Of a stretch of 64,000 nucleotides of DNA, positions 20,124-27,138 are shown in pieces. The position numbers and the translations under genes are program-made. The notes under the pieces are model-generated. The model was not told where the DNA came from, did no database searches, and saw only the letters and a list, made by a program, of their open reading frames with translations. The stretch comes from Neobacillus driksii (GTDB taxonomy: Bacteria > Bacillota > Bacilli > Bacillales > Cytobacillaceae), in assembly GCF_013409995.1 (NCBI RefSeq), contig NZ_JACCBX010000003.1, positions 496,001 to 560,000 on the forward strand, written 5' to 3'. Position 1 is the stretch's first letter. Each line of letters opens with the position of its first letter.

Positions 20124-20639
20124 TTAATCCTCCCATTGAATCATGCCTTTTCTTCTGAACCAATTCAAAATTCTCCGCTCCGCAAAACGGTTGAATTTAG
20201 TAAAAAATCCATCTGTTTGCGCAACCGGAACAACAAGAATTGTATGAAACCCGCTTCGATTTCCACCTAAGACATCCGTTAATAACTGATCCCCAATAAC
20301 AACTGTTTCCTCTTTCTTAATTCCCATTTGGGAAAGCGCCTTATTAAACGCGCGCACTAGGGGCTTCCGCGCTTGAAATATAAATGGAATTTGTAATGGA
20401 TCCGAGAATTCCTTCACACGGTTTTCATTATTATTAGAAACAATTGTAACGAGTATATTATGTTTTTTTATTTGTTCAAACCATTTAATGAGTTCAGGTG
20501 TGGCATTCGGTCGATCCCATTCCACAAGCGTATTATCTAAATCCGTAATAATACCCTTAACCCCTCTTTCTTTCAGGTCTTCAGGTTTAATATCTAAAAT
20601 GCTTTTTACATGCTCATCAGGTAAGAAAATTTTTAACAC
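20124..20639 (-). CDS. yqeG: HAD-family phosphatase YqeG (IIIA)
   Basis: HAD-superfamily phosphatase of 171 residues, substrate uncertain; some homologs dephosphorylate phosphatidylglycerophosphate. Motif I is DLDNTLVEWD (nucleophile Asp near residue 33), motif II VTIVSNNNE and motif IV VIGDQLLTDVLGG. The first codon could be a TTG at 20642, but the GTG at 20639 lies 8 bases after GAGGTG and gives the usual MLKIFLPDEHVKS start. It is the first gene of the eight-gene operon that ends with yqeM. Confidence 0.9.
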   Translation of the reverse strand: MLKIFLPDEHVKSILDIKPEDLKERGVKGIITDLDNTLVEWDRPNATPELIKWFEQIKKHNILVTIVSNNNENRVKEFSDPLQIPFIFQARKPLVRAFNKALSQMGIKKEETVVIGDQLLTDVLGGNRSGFHTILVVPVAQTDGFFTKFNRFAERRILNWFRRKGMIQWED

Positions 20640-20678
20640 CAAGCTTACACCTCATTAATTCATCTGTTTATCTGTACC

Positions 20679-20707
20679 ATCATAACCAATTTTAACCGTA
20701 GTATCAA
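20679..20707 (-). promoter_or_regulatory. SigA promoter of the yqeG operon
   Basis: Minus-strand TTGATA (20702-20707), 17-base spacer, TATGAT (20679-20684), about 40 bases ahead of yqeG. Confidence 0.65.
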
Positions 20708-20839
20708 AATAAAACTATTATCGTTGTTTGGTTTTATTATTTGTCAAAGTTCGACATTCTTACAAAGATGTGTCGCCTTTTTACTATAAATATGAAATAT
20801 AATAAATATTTTTCGACAAAATCAAAGCATTTTCCCTTC

Positions 20840-20938
20840 TGTGGATAAAGTTATTAACATTATACCCATTGTTTCAAGTACTTTTTTATACTTTATAAAC
20901 AAATTAGTCACAAGTTATCCACTGTAAATTGTGAATAA
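20840..20938. promoter_or_regulatory. Cluster of DnaA boxes upstream of sda
   Basis: A perfect DnaA box TTATCCACA is on the minus strand at 20840-20848. A one-mismatch box TTATCCACT is at 20915-20923 on plus, and another one-mismatch box (TTATTCACA on minus) at 20930-20938. They lie 125-220 bases ahead of sda, whose promoter is DnaA-activated in B. subtilis. This and AT-rich DNA fill the 420-base gap between yqeG and sda. Confidence 0.75.
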
Positions 20939-21062
20939 TTGGAAAGGTTGTCCTATCGAATTTAATTTGGTAGATTTAGGGTACAACAATTGAACCTACC
21001 ATTTTATGCTTCAATTATACATTTTAGTACCATTTATTTTTCTTATGGAGGTGCATTCTGGT

Positions 21063-21203
21063 TTGCGTAAACTGTCAGATGAATTACTCATTGAATCCTA
21101 CTATAAAGCAAGAGAATTAAATCTAAGCCCCGAGTTTATACATCTAATAGAAACAGAAATTCATCGTCGATCCTTATTCAACAAAATGAAAATTTCTTCA
21201 TAA
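21063..21203 (+). CDS. sda: Sporulation checkpoint inhibitor Sda
   Basis: Small protein that blocks autophosphorylation of sporulation sensor kinases (KinA/KinB) when DNA replication is disturbed. The 46-residue length matches B. subtilis Sda exactly, and [16 protein letters not shown] is the family hallmark; the product folds as a helical hairpin. The frame extends to 21006, but GGAGGTG nine bases before the TTG at 21063 fixes the start. The DnaA boxes upstream fit its known regulation. Its antisense partner psd is convergent. Confidence 0.93.
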   Translation: MRKLSDELLIESYYKARELNLSPEFIHLIETEIHRRSLFNKMKISS

Positions 21204-21218
21204 AAAGATAATCCATAA

Positions 21219-21246
21219 ATGCCCCTTGAGGGCTTTTTCTTTTTTA
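21219..21246 (+). terminator. Terminator after sda
   Basis: Short stem GCCC / GGGC (21221-21233) followed by TTTTTCTTTTTT. Confidence 0.7.
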
Positions 21247-21257
21247 TAAGTGCGGCA

Positions 21258-22058
21258 CTAATAAGCGCCGCTATTTTCATTTACAAGGACTCCAATTTTT
21301 TCACCAATTCGAATATCCTTTGGTGTATGGATAGAGGAATCTAATTTGAAAATCCCCTTCTCAAACAACAAAACGACTGTGGAACCGAAACTGAAGTACG
21401 CCATTTCCTCACCTTTTTGCAGATGCATTCCTTGATGAGTTTTTTCAATCGAGTTTACAAACATGGCTCCTACTTTCACAATCGCAATATGCCCTCTTGC
21501 TGTATTCACTTCTGTAATCATTCGATAGTTTTTCGCTAACGTTCGGACCCCATACTTTAAACCCATTTTATTAACAGGGTATGACTTTGAGCCAAGCGCC
21601 CACTGTTTTACGATTGCACCATCTGCAGGACTATGAATCCGATGGTAATGACTCGGACTTAAATAGAGCACCATATATGTACCATTTAAATATTTCGTAA
21701 CAGTATGTTCGCTTCCAAGCATTTCTTGAATGGAATATGACTTGCCCTTGACGAGCATTTCACTTGTTTCATTTATGGACCCGACATCCTCTATTACTGC
21801 ATCCACTGGACTTACTACCGAATTTTCATTTTTATCAACCAATCTTACTTCCTTTTTTAAAGTCCTGATAAATAAATCGTGCAGTGTGGGATATTCATTG
21901 AGGGCTTTTTCCATTTCATTCTGATTTAATTTATAAATCTTCGCGAAGGAAGGAACTACAAATCTGCTAACCCTCGAGCGTGCAAACCGCCTTAAAATGA
22001 ACGATGACCATCTTCCATTTGTTAGTTCTATCATTAAACGATATACATGCTTTAACAT
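21258..22058 (-). CDS. psd: Phosphatidylserine decarboxylase proenzyme
   Basis: Membrane-associated enzyme that makes phosphatidylethanolamine. The 266-residue proenzyme carries the self-cleavage site in the context FSFGSTVVLLFEKG (cleaved before Ser, which becomes the pyruvoyl group), and the conserved SPSHYHRIHSPADG with catalytic His. The ATG at 22058 follows GGGGGTC. It is divergent from pssA, which makes its substrate, so the two-step pathway is grouped here. Confidence 0.96.
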   Translation of the reverse strand: MLKHVYRLMIELTNGRWSSFILRRFARSRVSRFVVPSFAKIYKLNQNEMEKALNEYPTLHDLFIRTLKKEVRLVDKNENSVVSPVDAVIEDVGSINETSEMLVKGKSYSIQEMLGSEHTVTKYLNGTYMVLYLSPSHYHRIHSPADGAIVKQWALGSKSYPVNKMGLKYGVRTLAKNYRMITEVNTARGHIAIVKVGAMFVNSIEKTHQGMHLQKGEEMAYFSFGSTVVLLFEKGIFKLDSSIHTPKDIRIGEKIGVLVNENSGAY

Positions 22059-22187
22059 TACATGACCCCCAAAAAGTGTAAAAATACTCTTTACGAAACG
22101 ACTAAAAAAGCTTAATATTAAATAAATAGAGTTAGGAAAATAAATAAAGTTCTCTTCCTACTTGTTGAGAAGGAGTGGTGGAGCTAA

Positions 22188-22727
22188 ATGTTTTTATTAG
22201 ACGTTTTTGATTCGACAATTAAGAAACTGAAGTCTCAAACAGCGAATGTTATTACCTTAACGAATTTATCCTTTGGTGGTTTTGCGATCATTTTTGCACT
22301 GGAAGGAAATTTACGACTAAGTTTGCTGCTAATTTTTATTGCTGCTTTAGCTGATCGTTTTGATGGAATGGCGGCAAGAAAATTTAATATCGAGTCAGAG
22401 CTAGGCAAACAATTAGATTCCATGAGTGATATTATATCATTTGGAGTCGCACCAGCACTATTACTATATCAAGGAATTTTAAATGAATTCGGCGGACCTG
22501 GATCGTTCTTTACCGTCTTCTATATCGGCTGCGGTGCTTTCAGATTGGCACGCTTCAATATTACCGAAAGCAACGGGTATTTTACTGGTTTACCAATCAC
22601 AGCTGCAGGCTGTTTAGCCACCTTAAGCTTTTTAGCTATCCCTTACGTCCCAGCTCAAACCTTTTTATTCATTATCATCATTCTATCATTCCTAATGGTT
22701 AGTCCATTTAAACTGAGGAAAATGTAA
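22188..22727 (+). CDS. pssA: CDP-diacylglycerol-serine O-phosphatidyltransferase
   Basis: Integral membrane enzyme making phosphatidylserine from CDP-diacylglycerol and serine. The 179-residue protein contains the CDP-alcohol phosphotransferase motif: D-R-F-D-G-x2-A-R near residues 60-68, then G and two Asp in GKQLDSMSD. It has about five predicted transmembrane segments. The ATG at 22188 follows GAAGGAG. It is divergent from psd, and a copy of the dispersed repeat lies just after its stop. Confidence 0.95.
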   Translation: MFLLDVFDSTIKKLKSQTANVITLTNLSFGGFAIIFALEGNLRLSLLLIFIAALADRFDGMAARKFNIESELGKQLDSMSDIISFGVAPALLLYQGILNEFGGPGSFFTVFYIGCGAFRLARFNITESNGYFTGLPITAAGCLATLSFLAIPYVPAQTFLFIIIILSFLMVSPFKLRKM

Positions 22728-22732
22728 AAAAG

Positions 22733-22762
22733 AAAAGCGGGAGCGCCCTAGGCGCTGGAGTT
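22733..22762. repeat. Shortened dispersed repeat
   Basis: AAAAGCGGGAGCGCC joined directly to CTAGGCGCTGGAG, i.e. the two ends of the repeat seen at 8805-9050 without its interior. Confidence 0.6.
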
Positions 22763-22772
22763 ATACAAGCAA

Positions 22773-22796
22773 AGCCCAGCAGATATCTGCTGGGCT
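22773..22796. terminator. Perfect 24-base palindrome between pssA and pepF
   Basis: AGCCCAGCAGAT and its exact reverse complement. It sits between the convergent stops of pssA and pepF; U-runs are weak in both directions, so terminator function is likely but not certain. Confidence 0.6.
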
Positions 22797-22802
22797 AAAA
22801 TG

Positions 22803-24602
22803 TTATTTATTTGCTGTTAATTGAAGGAATTCCTCTATATCATCAATACAGATTTTGACTGCCTTTTCCCAGAAATCCTTTTGGACTAAATCCACTTGTA
22901 AGTGCTTAGCCGCCAAATCCTCAACCGTCATTGAAGCGGTATCTCTTAATAAAGAAATATACTTTTCTTCGTATCCTGTACCTTCCTCAAGCGCCTGCGC
23001 ATAGATTCCAAGTGAAAACAGATAACCAAATGTATACGGGAAGTTATAAAACGGCACGCCTGTAATAAAGAAATGAAGTTTGGACGCCCAAAATAATGGA
23101 TGATATTCGTCTAAAGCATCACAATAAGCTTCCTTCTGAGCATCCTCCATTAATACGTTTAACGTTTCAACGGACACTGGACCACGCTTTCTTTCCTCAT
23201 AAAAACGTGTCTCAAATAAAAAGCGCGCATGGATGTTCATTAAAAGAGCAACCGTTCTCTGGATTTTATCATCTAGTAAAGCAAGTTTCTCTTCTTCGTC
23301 CTTGGCATTTTTTACAGCCGCATCAGCAACAATCATCTCCGCAAAGGTCGATGCCGTTTCGGCCACATTCATGGCATACCCACGGTTAAGATAATGTACA
23401 CCCTTCATCGCATAGGAATGGAAACCATGACCCAGCTCATGAGCCAGTGTAGAAACATTCGAAGGAGTACCTGAATAAGTCATGAAGATACGCGATTCTT
23501 CACTTTCAGGGAACCCAGTACAGAAACCGCCTGGTGCTTTCCCCGGACGATCCTCCGCTTCAATCCATTGATTTTCAAACGCCTTCTTAGCAAAAGCAGC
23601 CATTTTTTCACCGAAAAGAGCAAAGTTTTGTTCAATGAATTCTGCACCCTCTTGGTAAGAAACCTTGGACTCCGTTTTTCCATATGGAGCATCTAAATCA
23701 AACCAGCTTAACTTTTCGAGACCTAAAAGCTTAGCTTTACGGTTTAAATATTCTACAAGCGGCTGCTTATTTTCAGATATTACCGCCCACATTGTCTCTA
23801 ATGTTTCTTTTTTCATTCGGTTAATACTCAATGGTTCTTTTAATACGTCTTCCCAGCCGCGTTTTTGATAAACATTTAACCGGAAACCTGATAAATGATT
23901 TAATGTTTTTGCTAAATAATCCGCTTGTTCATTCCAAGACTTTTCCCAGCTCTTAAATACTTCTTTGCGTACTGCCCGATTTGAACTGGCAAAACGATTG
24001 GCCGCCTGCCCTACGGAAAGTTGTTTTACCTCACAATTTACCTCAACGGAAACCTTTATTTTACTAACAATGAGATCATATAATTGGCCCCAGCTATGAT
24101 AGCCATCGACACCTAATGCACTGATTAATGCTTCTTCCTCAATTGAAAGCTTTTCTTTTGCCCTCTCGCGTCTTTCTGTCAGCGAAAAGGTCAACTCTGA
24201 TAAGTATTTATCTTCTAACACTTGTGCCCATACCTCATCATTGATGGATGATAAAAGATTATCAAATGCACTAAGCGCAGATTGAAATGCAGCACTAAGC
24301 CCTGTTACCGTCGCTTCAAGAGCATATGCCTTTTTATCTTCTGTATTTTGAGCTTGCAGGCAGCCTACAAATGCCGCAGCTTGGCGAAGCTTTTTACCAG
24401 CTGTTTCAAAATCTGATAAAAGCTCCTTCAAATAAACCCTATCCTCTGCTGAATTTAGCGGTTTCCAGTTATGTACTTTTGTTTTAAAGAGGTCAATTAA
24501 TTCCCCTGTTACCTTTAAGTGTTCTGCCAGTTCAGCTGAATCGCTTCCACCTTTAAAAAATACTTCAAGATTCCAAACGTCTGAATATGTAGTGGCTGTC
24601 AT
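22803..24602 (-). CDS. pepF: Oligoendopeptidase F family metallopeptidase (M3)
   Basis: Cytoplasmic zinc peptidase that cuts short peptides. The 599-residue protein matches the M3B / PepF family length, with the HELGH zinc motif near residue 390 followed by the third ligand region NVAETASTFAEMIV, and the late substrate loop YHPLFWASKLHFF. The ATG at 24602 follows GGGAGG. In B. subtilis a PepF has been linked to processing of sporulation signals. It stands alone between pssA and a YjcZ-type peptide gene. Confidence 0.93.
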   Translation of the reverse strand: MTATTYSDVWNLEVFFKGGSDSAELAEHLKVTGELIDLFKTKVHNWKPLNSAEDRVYLKELLSDFETAGKKLRQAAAFVGCLQAQNTEDKKAYALEATVTGLSAAFQSALSAFDNLLSSINDEVWAQVLEDKYLSELTFSLTERRERAKEKLSIEEEALISALGVDGYHSWGQLYDLIVSKIKVSVEVNCEVKQLSVGQAANRFASSNRAVRKEVFKSWEKSWNEQADYLAKTLNHLSGFRLNVYQKRGWEDVLKEPLSINRMKKETLETMWAVISENKQPLVEYLNRKAKLLGLEKLSWFDLDAPYGKTESKVSYQEGAEFIEQNFALFGEKMAAFAKKAFENQWIEAEDRPGKAPGGFCTGFPESEESRIFMTYSGTPSNVSTLAHELGHGFHSYAMKGVHYLNRGYAMNVAETASTFAEMIVADAAVKNAKDEEEKLALLDDKIQRTVALLMNIHARFLFETRFYEERKRGPVSVETLNVLMEDAQKEAYCDALDEYHPLFWASKLHFFITGVPFYNFPYTFGYLFSLGIYAQALEEGTGYEEKYISLLRDTASMTVEDLAAKHLQVDLVQKDFWEKAVKICIDDIEEFLQLTANK

Positions 24603-24676
24603 CCTATTCCTCCCTTGAATATGTACTTTTTCATTATAATATATTTTTTGAATAATTCTATTATTAGCGTTTTAAA

Positions 24677-24708
24677 CAAAAAATAGCTTGTGCCAGGAGT
24701 GCACAAGC
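24677..24708 (-). terminator. Terminator after the YjcZ-like gene
   Basis: Perfect stem GCTTGTGC / GCACAAGC (24686-24693 with 24701-24708), followed on minus by TATTTTTTG. Confidence 0.85.
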
Positions 24709-24718
24709 ATCTTTATTC

Positions 24719-24880
24719 TTAACAGCAGGTTGTATAGTACCACCAGCCACCGAAGATGAGCACCAATATCAGTAAAACGATAAAGAGTGCATACCATCCT
24801 CCTCCACCAGTTGTATAGGGAACAGGATAAACTGGATAAGGGGCTGGGCAGCAACAAAAATTTTGATAACCATATGACAC
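24719..24880 (-). CDS. YjcZ family small sporulation protein
   Basis: A 53-residue protein. The first part is Cys-, Pro- and Tyr-rich (YGYQNFCCCPAPYPVYPV), followed by GGGGW and one hydrophobic helix (ALFIVLLILVLIFGGWWYY) ending in Cys-Cys. This layout is typical of the YjcZ / SscA-type peptides made in the mother cell and found in spore coats. The start is a GTG at 24880 with AAAGGGGGT 7 bases upstream, and a strong terminator follows. A longer overlapping frame (24672-24944) has no family resemblance and is rejected. It lies next to sigK, the regulator that normally drives such genes. Confidence 0.8.
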   Translation of the reverse strand: MSYGYQNFCCCPAPYPVYPVPYTTGGGGWYALFIVLLILVLIFGGWWYYTTCC

Positions 24881-24956
24881 ATGAATACCCCCTTTTCCTT
24901 TTATAATAGGTTATGTCCCGGTTTTGTGACATGTATAGGCACAAGCCGTTTTAACG

Positions 24957-24987
24957 AGAAAAAAGAGCCGGAATAATCTCCGGCTCT
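24957..24987 (-). terminator. Terminator after sigK
   Basis: Stem AGAGCCGG / CCGGCTCT (24964-24971 with 24980-24987), followed on minus by a T-run. Confidence 0.88.
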
Positions 24988-24991
24988 CAAC

Positions 24992-25708
24992 TTAGTTCTT
25001 CTTCTTACGCTCTTTCTCAGCTCGATAAAATTCATGAAACATCTTCATTAATGCTCTTTTTTCAATCCTCGAAACATAGCTTCGAGAAATACCCAATTCC
25101 TTCGCAATTTCTCGCTGTGTCTTTTCCTTTTGAAGGTCAAGACCAAAACGACCTACGATTACTTCCTTCTCTCTGTTATCAAGGACATCGATATATTTTC
25201 GAATTTTTTCTAGCTCCATGTTTAACTGGATGGTATCAATCACATCTTCTGATTCCGATTTCAGTACATCAATTAGTGAAATTTCATTACCTTCTTTATC
25301 CTGTCCAATCGGATCATGTAACGAGACATCCTTTTTAGTTTTCTTTAGAGCTCGCAGGTGCATGAGGATCTCGTTTTCAATACATCGTGCTGCATAAGTC
25401 GCAAGCTTTGTTCCTTTGCCTTCTGAATAGCTCTCAATGGCTTTAATTAATCCAATGGTTCCGATTGAAATCAAATCCTCTGAATCTTCCCCAGTGTTTT
25501 CAAACTTTTTGACGATATGAGCTACAAGCCGCAAATTATGTTCAATTAACATATTACGAGCATGTGGGTCCCCTTCCGCCATTAACCGTAAATATTTCCT
25601 CTCATCTGCAGCAGAAAGGGGCTGCGGAAAAGCATTGTTTTTTACATAAGAGACAAGAAATAAAAATTCCTTAATGAGATAACCAAGTGCTGTGAAAATG
25701 CCTGCCAT
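24992..25708 (-). CDS. sigK: RNA polymerase sigma factor SigK, uninterrupted
   Basis: Late mother-cell sporulation sigma factor. The 238-residue protein keeps the hydrophobic pro-sequence of about 20 residues ([20 protein letters not shown]), removed by SpoIVFB before YVKNN. Regions 2 (about residues 60-130, including [14 protein letters not shown]) and 4 (about 175-230, ending in the helix-turn-helix [15 protein letters not shown]) follow. An in-frame ATG at 25714 exists, but GGGGGTG is best spaced for the ATG at 25708. In B. subtilis 168 the gene is split by the skin element; here it is a single reading frame with no trace of an insertion. Confidence 0.96.
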   Translation of the reverse strand: MAGIFTALGYLIKEFLFLVSYVKNNAFPQPLSAADERKYLRLMAEGDPHARNMLIEHNLRLVAHIVKKFENTGEDSEDLISIGTIGLIKAIESYSEGKGTKLATYAARCIENEILMHLRALKKTKKDVSLHDPIGQDKEGNEISLIDVLKSESEDVIDTIQLNMELEKIRKYIDVLDNREKEVIVGRFGLDLQKEKTQREIAKELGISRSYVSRIEKRALMKMFHEFYRAEKERKKKN

Positions 25709-25826
25709 GCACATACACCCCCGTGCTTTTTTGGGCTTTGCCTATAACTAATTCCTATGTTAGAAACAGTCCAATTGTGTCTGTCCAAGACATTTATTTG
25801 AAAATAAAGCCTTTTATCATACATAT

Positions 25827-25860
25827 AAAAAAAGCATTGACCTCTTTAAAAGATCAATGC
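25827..25860 (-). terminator. Terminator after the 25-residue peptide gene
   Basis: Stem GCATTGA / TCAATGC (25834-25840 with 25854-25860), followed on minus by TTTTTTTATATG. It separates the mini-gene from sigK. Confidence 0.85.
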
Positions 25861-25867
25861 CGACTCA

Positions 25868-25945
25868 TTATTCTACACTTAGTTCTGCTGATATTACACA
25901 GCTAATTGCCCCAGTTATGACCAAAGCCATTACGACCATGAACAT
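25868..25945 (-). CDS. Hypothetical 25-residue membrane peptide
   Basis: An ORF of 25 codons plus stop that codes for one hydrophobic segment (MVVMALVITGAISCVISA) with an acidic tail (ELSVE). The ATG at 25945 has GGGGTGGAG just upstream, and a strong terminator begins 8 bases after the stop. A short hairpin (TAGATA / TATCTA) precedes the ribosome site. I do not recognise the family. Its position upstream of sigK, in a cluster of tiny genes on the same strand, and its single transmembrane helix suggest a sporulation-type small membrane protein, but that is inference. Confidence 0.5.
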   Translation of the reverse strand: MFMVVMALVITGAISCVISAELSVE

Positions 25946-26054
25946 CTTCTCCACCCCTTTAGATAGACCCTTTTATCTACTTCGAATTTATCATATTTTG
26001 ACGGTATCTACCTTCAGGGGATGTGAACATTTTGTTAACAAAAAAATTTAGTTC

Positions 26055-26123
26055 TTATCTATCATTTTTGAATTTCTTTTTCGTTTTTAAGAAAAGAAAT
26101 AATAAAAAGTTGTGTACAGGCAT
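26055..26123 (-). CDS. Candidate 22-residue basic peptide
   Basis: An ORF of 22 codons whose ATG (26123) is 8 bases after a perfect AAGGAGGT (26132-26139). The peptide is hydrophobic at first (NFLLFLFL) and then strongly basic (KTKKKFK). That pattern resembles the N-terminus of the YrzI proteins encoded just upstream, so it could be a shortened relative. No clear promoter or terminator of its own was seen. The ribosome site is the main evidence; it could be a chance ORF. Confidence 0.35.
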   Translation of the reverse strand: MPVHNFLLFLFLKTKKKFKNDR

Positions 26124-26245
26124 TTTGAGCTACCTCCTTAAATAGGCTAACTAGGTGGAATCCTTCATACTCCATAAGCTTGCTCCACGGTCTTGTAATA
26201 AATAAATCATTGTAAAACCACCCTTCTTTTTATTATTGTTAAGCC

Positions 26246-26389
26246 TTAATACATAATGCGATGAACAGAAATTTGACGATCTTTTGTTGTTTCATATATT
26301 TTTTTGATTTGTTCTTGACGAGACGCTTCTTCGATACTCATCTTACGTTTTTTGATGGTAATCGATAAAAATAAAATATTTAAGGTCAT
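26246..26389 (-). CDS. yrzI: YrzI family small protein, copy 1
   Basis: A 47-residue protein beginning MTLNILFLSITIKKRKMS and ending in the conserved DRQISVHRIMY. This matches the Bacillus YrzI family (annotated as probable small sporulation proteins, function unknown). The ATG at 26389 follows GGGAGGTGATAG. It is the last of three tandem paralogs on the minus strand, 25 bases after copy 2. Confidence 0.82.
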   Translation of the reverse strand: MTLNILFLSITIKKRKMSIEEASRQEQIKKIYETTKDRQISVHRIMY

Positions 26390-26414
26390 GACTATCACCT
26401 CCCATAAAGGGTTA

Positions 26415-26555
26415 TTACATTAAATGATAAGCTGTAACTTGACGGTCTTTGTGCTGATCATACAGCTGCTCAACTGTTTCATTTCGTATCGCTTCTTCTA
26501 GACTTTCTTTACGTTTCTTAACTGTAATTGAAAAAAACAAAATATTAAGAGTCAT
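26415..26555 (-). CDS. yrzI: YrzI family small protein, copy 2
   Basis: A 46-residue paralog with the shared MTLNILFFSITVKKRK start, a charged helical middle (ESLEEAIRNETVEQLY) and the DRQVTAYHLM ending. The ATG at 26555 follows GGAAGTG. It lies in the middle of the array, 30 bases after copy 3. The hydrophobic first ten residues are too short for a normal membrane helix, which suggests surface association rather than insertion. Confidence 0.82.
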   Translation of the reverse strand: MTLNILFFSITVKKRKESLEEAIRNETVEQLYDQHKDRQVTAYHLM

Positions 26556-26585
26556 TTAGATACACTTCCTTTTTTGAGGGTTAAT

Positions 26586-26726
26586 TTATAGTAAATGATA
26601 AACTGACAGTTGACGTTCCTTGTTTTGCTCATAAAGTTTTTCAATCATTTCATTTCGTTCCGCTTCCTGTAGGCTTTCTTTGTGTCTTTTGAATGTAACT
26701 GAGATAAAAAATATATTTAGGGTCAT
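26586..26726 (-). CDS. yrzI: YrzI family small protein, copy 3
   Basis: A 46-residue paralog, the first in transcription order, beginning MTLNIFFISVTFKRHKES and ending ERQLSVYHLL. The frame runs upstream to 26867, but the ATG at 26726 has GAGGTGATAAGG next to it and gives the same length as its paralogs. It is the most divergent of the three in the basic segment (FKRHK rather than KKRK). The promoter was not identified. Confidence 0.8.
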   Translation of the reverse strand: MTLNIFFISVTFKRHKESLQEAERNEMIEKLYEQNKERQLSVYHLL

Positions 26727-26783
26727 CCTTATCACCTCTATTCCTTTTATAACTAAATCTGTTAATAATATCCATTTAATGAG

Positions 26784-26819
26784 CACAAAAAGGCCGCAAG
26801 AAATTACTCCCTTGCGGCC
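26784..26819. terminator. Bidirectional terminator, inner of a pair
   Basis: Stem GGCCGCAAG / CTTGCGGCC (26792-26800 with 26811-26819) with TTTTTG on the minus side and AGTTTTTAG on the plus side. It is the second of two tandem terminators behind the 34-residue ORF. Confidence 0.85.
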
Positions 26820-26832
26820 AGTTTTTAGGCAC

Positions 26833-26864
26833 AAAAATACCGCAGGGCGCGATTCTCCCTGCGG
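26833..26864 (-). terminator. Terminator after the 34-residue ORF
   Basis: Stem CCGCAGGG / CCCTGCGG (26840-26847 with 26857-26864), followed on minus by TATTTTTGTGCC. Confidence 0.85.
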
Positions 26865-26889
26865 CATGGATATGTATAGTTAACCAGAA

Positions 26890-26994
26890 TTAGTTAAGCA
26901 ATCCATTCCCGTTGGTCGAATGCAAATTATTTACATATGCAGTTGTAATCCAAGTAACATTGCTAGTGACTGCAGCTTTTAACTTCATCATCAT
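26890..26994 (-). CDS. Hypothetical 34-residue peptide with its own promoter
   Basis: An ORF of 34 codons on an isolated transcription unit: SigA-type promoter at 27035-27063, near-perfect AAGGAGGTCG ribosome site, three successive ATG codons (first at 26994), and two terminators beginning 26 bases after the stop. The peptide starts MMMKLKAAVTSNVTW, is mildly hydrophobic, and ends in an Asn/Gly-rich tail (NNLHSTNGNGLLN). I do not recognise it. It has no good signal peptide or transmembrane helix. It might be a signalling peptide, a toxin-like peptide, or the coding part of a dual-function RNA of about 195 bases; none of these is shown. Confidence 0.55.
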   Translation of the reverse strand: MMMKLKAAVTSNVTWITTAYVNNLHSTNGNGLLN

Positions 26995-27034
26995 TTTCTT
27001 CGACCTCCTTCGGAATTTTTTACTAACTACGGTA

Positions 27035-27063
27035 ATTATATCCATCAACATATCCTTTGTAAA
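27035..27063 (-). promoter_or_regulatory. SigA promoter of the 34-residue ORF
   Basis: Minus-strand TTTACA (27058-27063), 17-base spacer, perfect TATAAT (27035-27040). Predicted transcript start is near 27028, so the RNA to the first terminator is about 195 bases. Confidence 0.75.
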
Positions 27064-27103
27064 CCACTTTTTTGAATTTTTTTTAAAAATAGTTAATTTG
27101 CCT

Positions 27104-27138
27104 GCAAAAAAAATAAACGTTCATAAGGGAACGTTTAT
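27104..27138 (-). terminator. Terminator after yrhC
   Basis: Stem ATAAACGTTC / GAACGTTTAT (27113-27122 with 27129-27138), followed on minus by a long T-run. It overlaps the yrhC stop codon and ends the sulfur operon. Confidence 0.88.

Noticed and set aside
24672..24944. 90-residue minus-strand ORF
   Set aside because: It overlaps the YjcZ-type gene in another frame; the 53-residue frame has the ribosome site and the family composition.
24992..25708. Split or pseudogene sigK
   Set aside because: The frame is continuous with a normal length and all expected regions.
26126..26215. Additional ORFs of 19 and 37 codons between the YrzI copies and the 22-residue ORF (ATGs near 26215 and 26180)
   Set aside because: They overlap each other and the 22-residue ORF; ribosome sites are only moderate and there is no family support, so they were not listed as genes.
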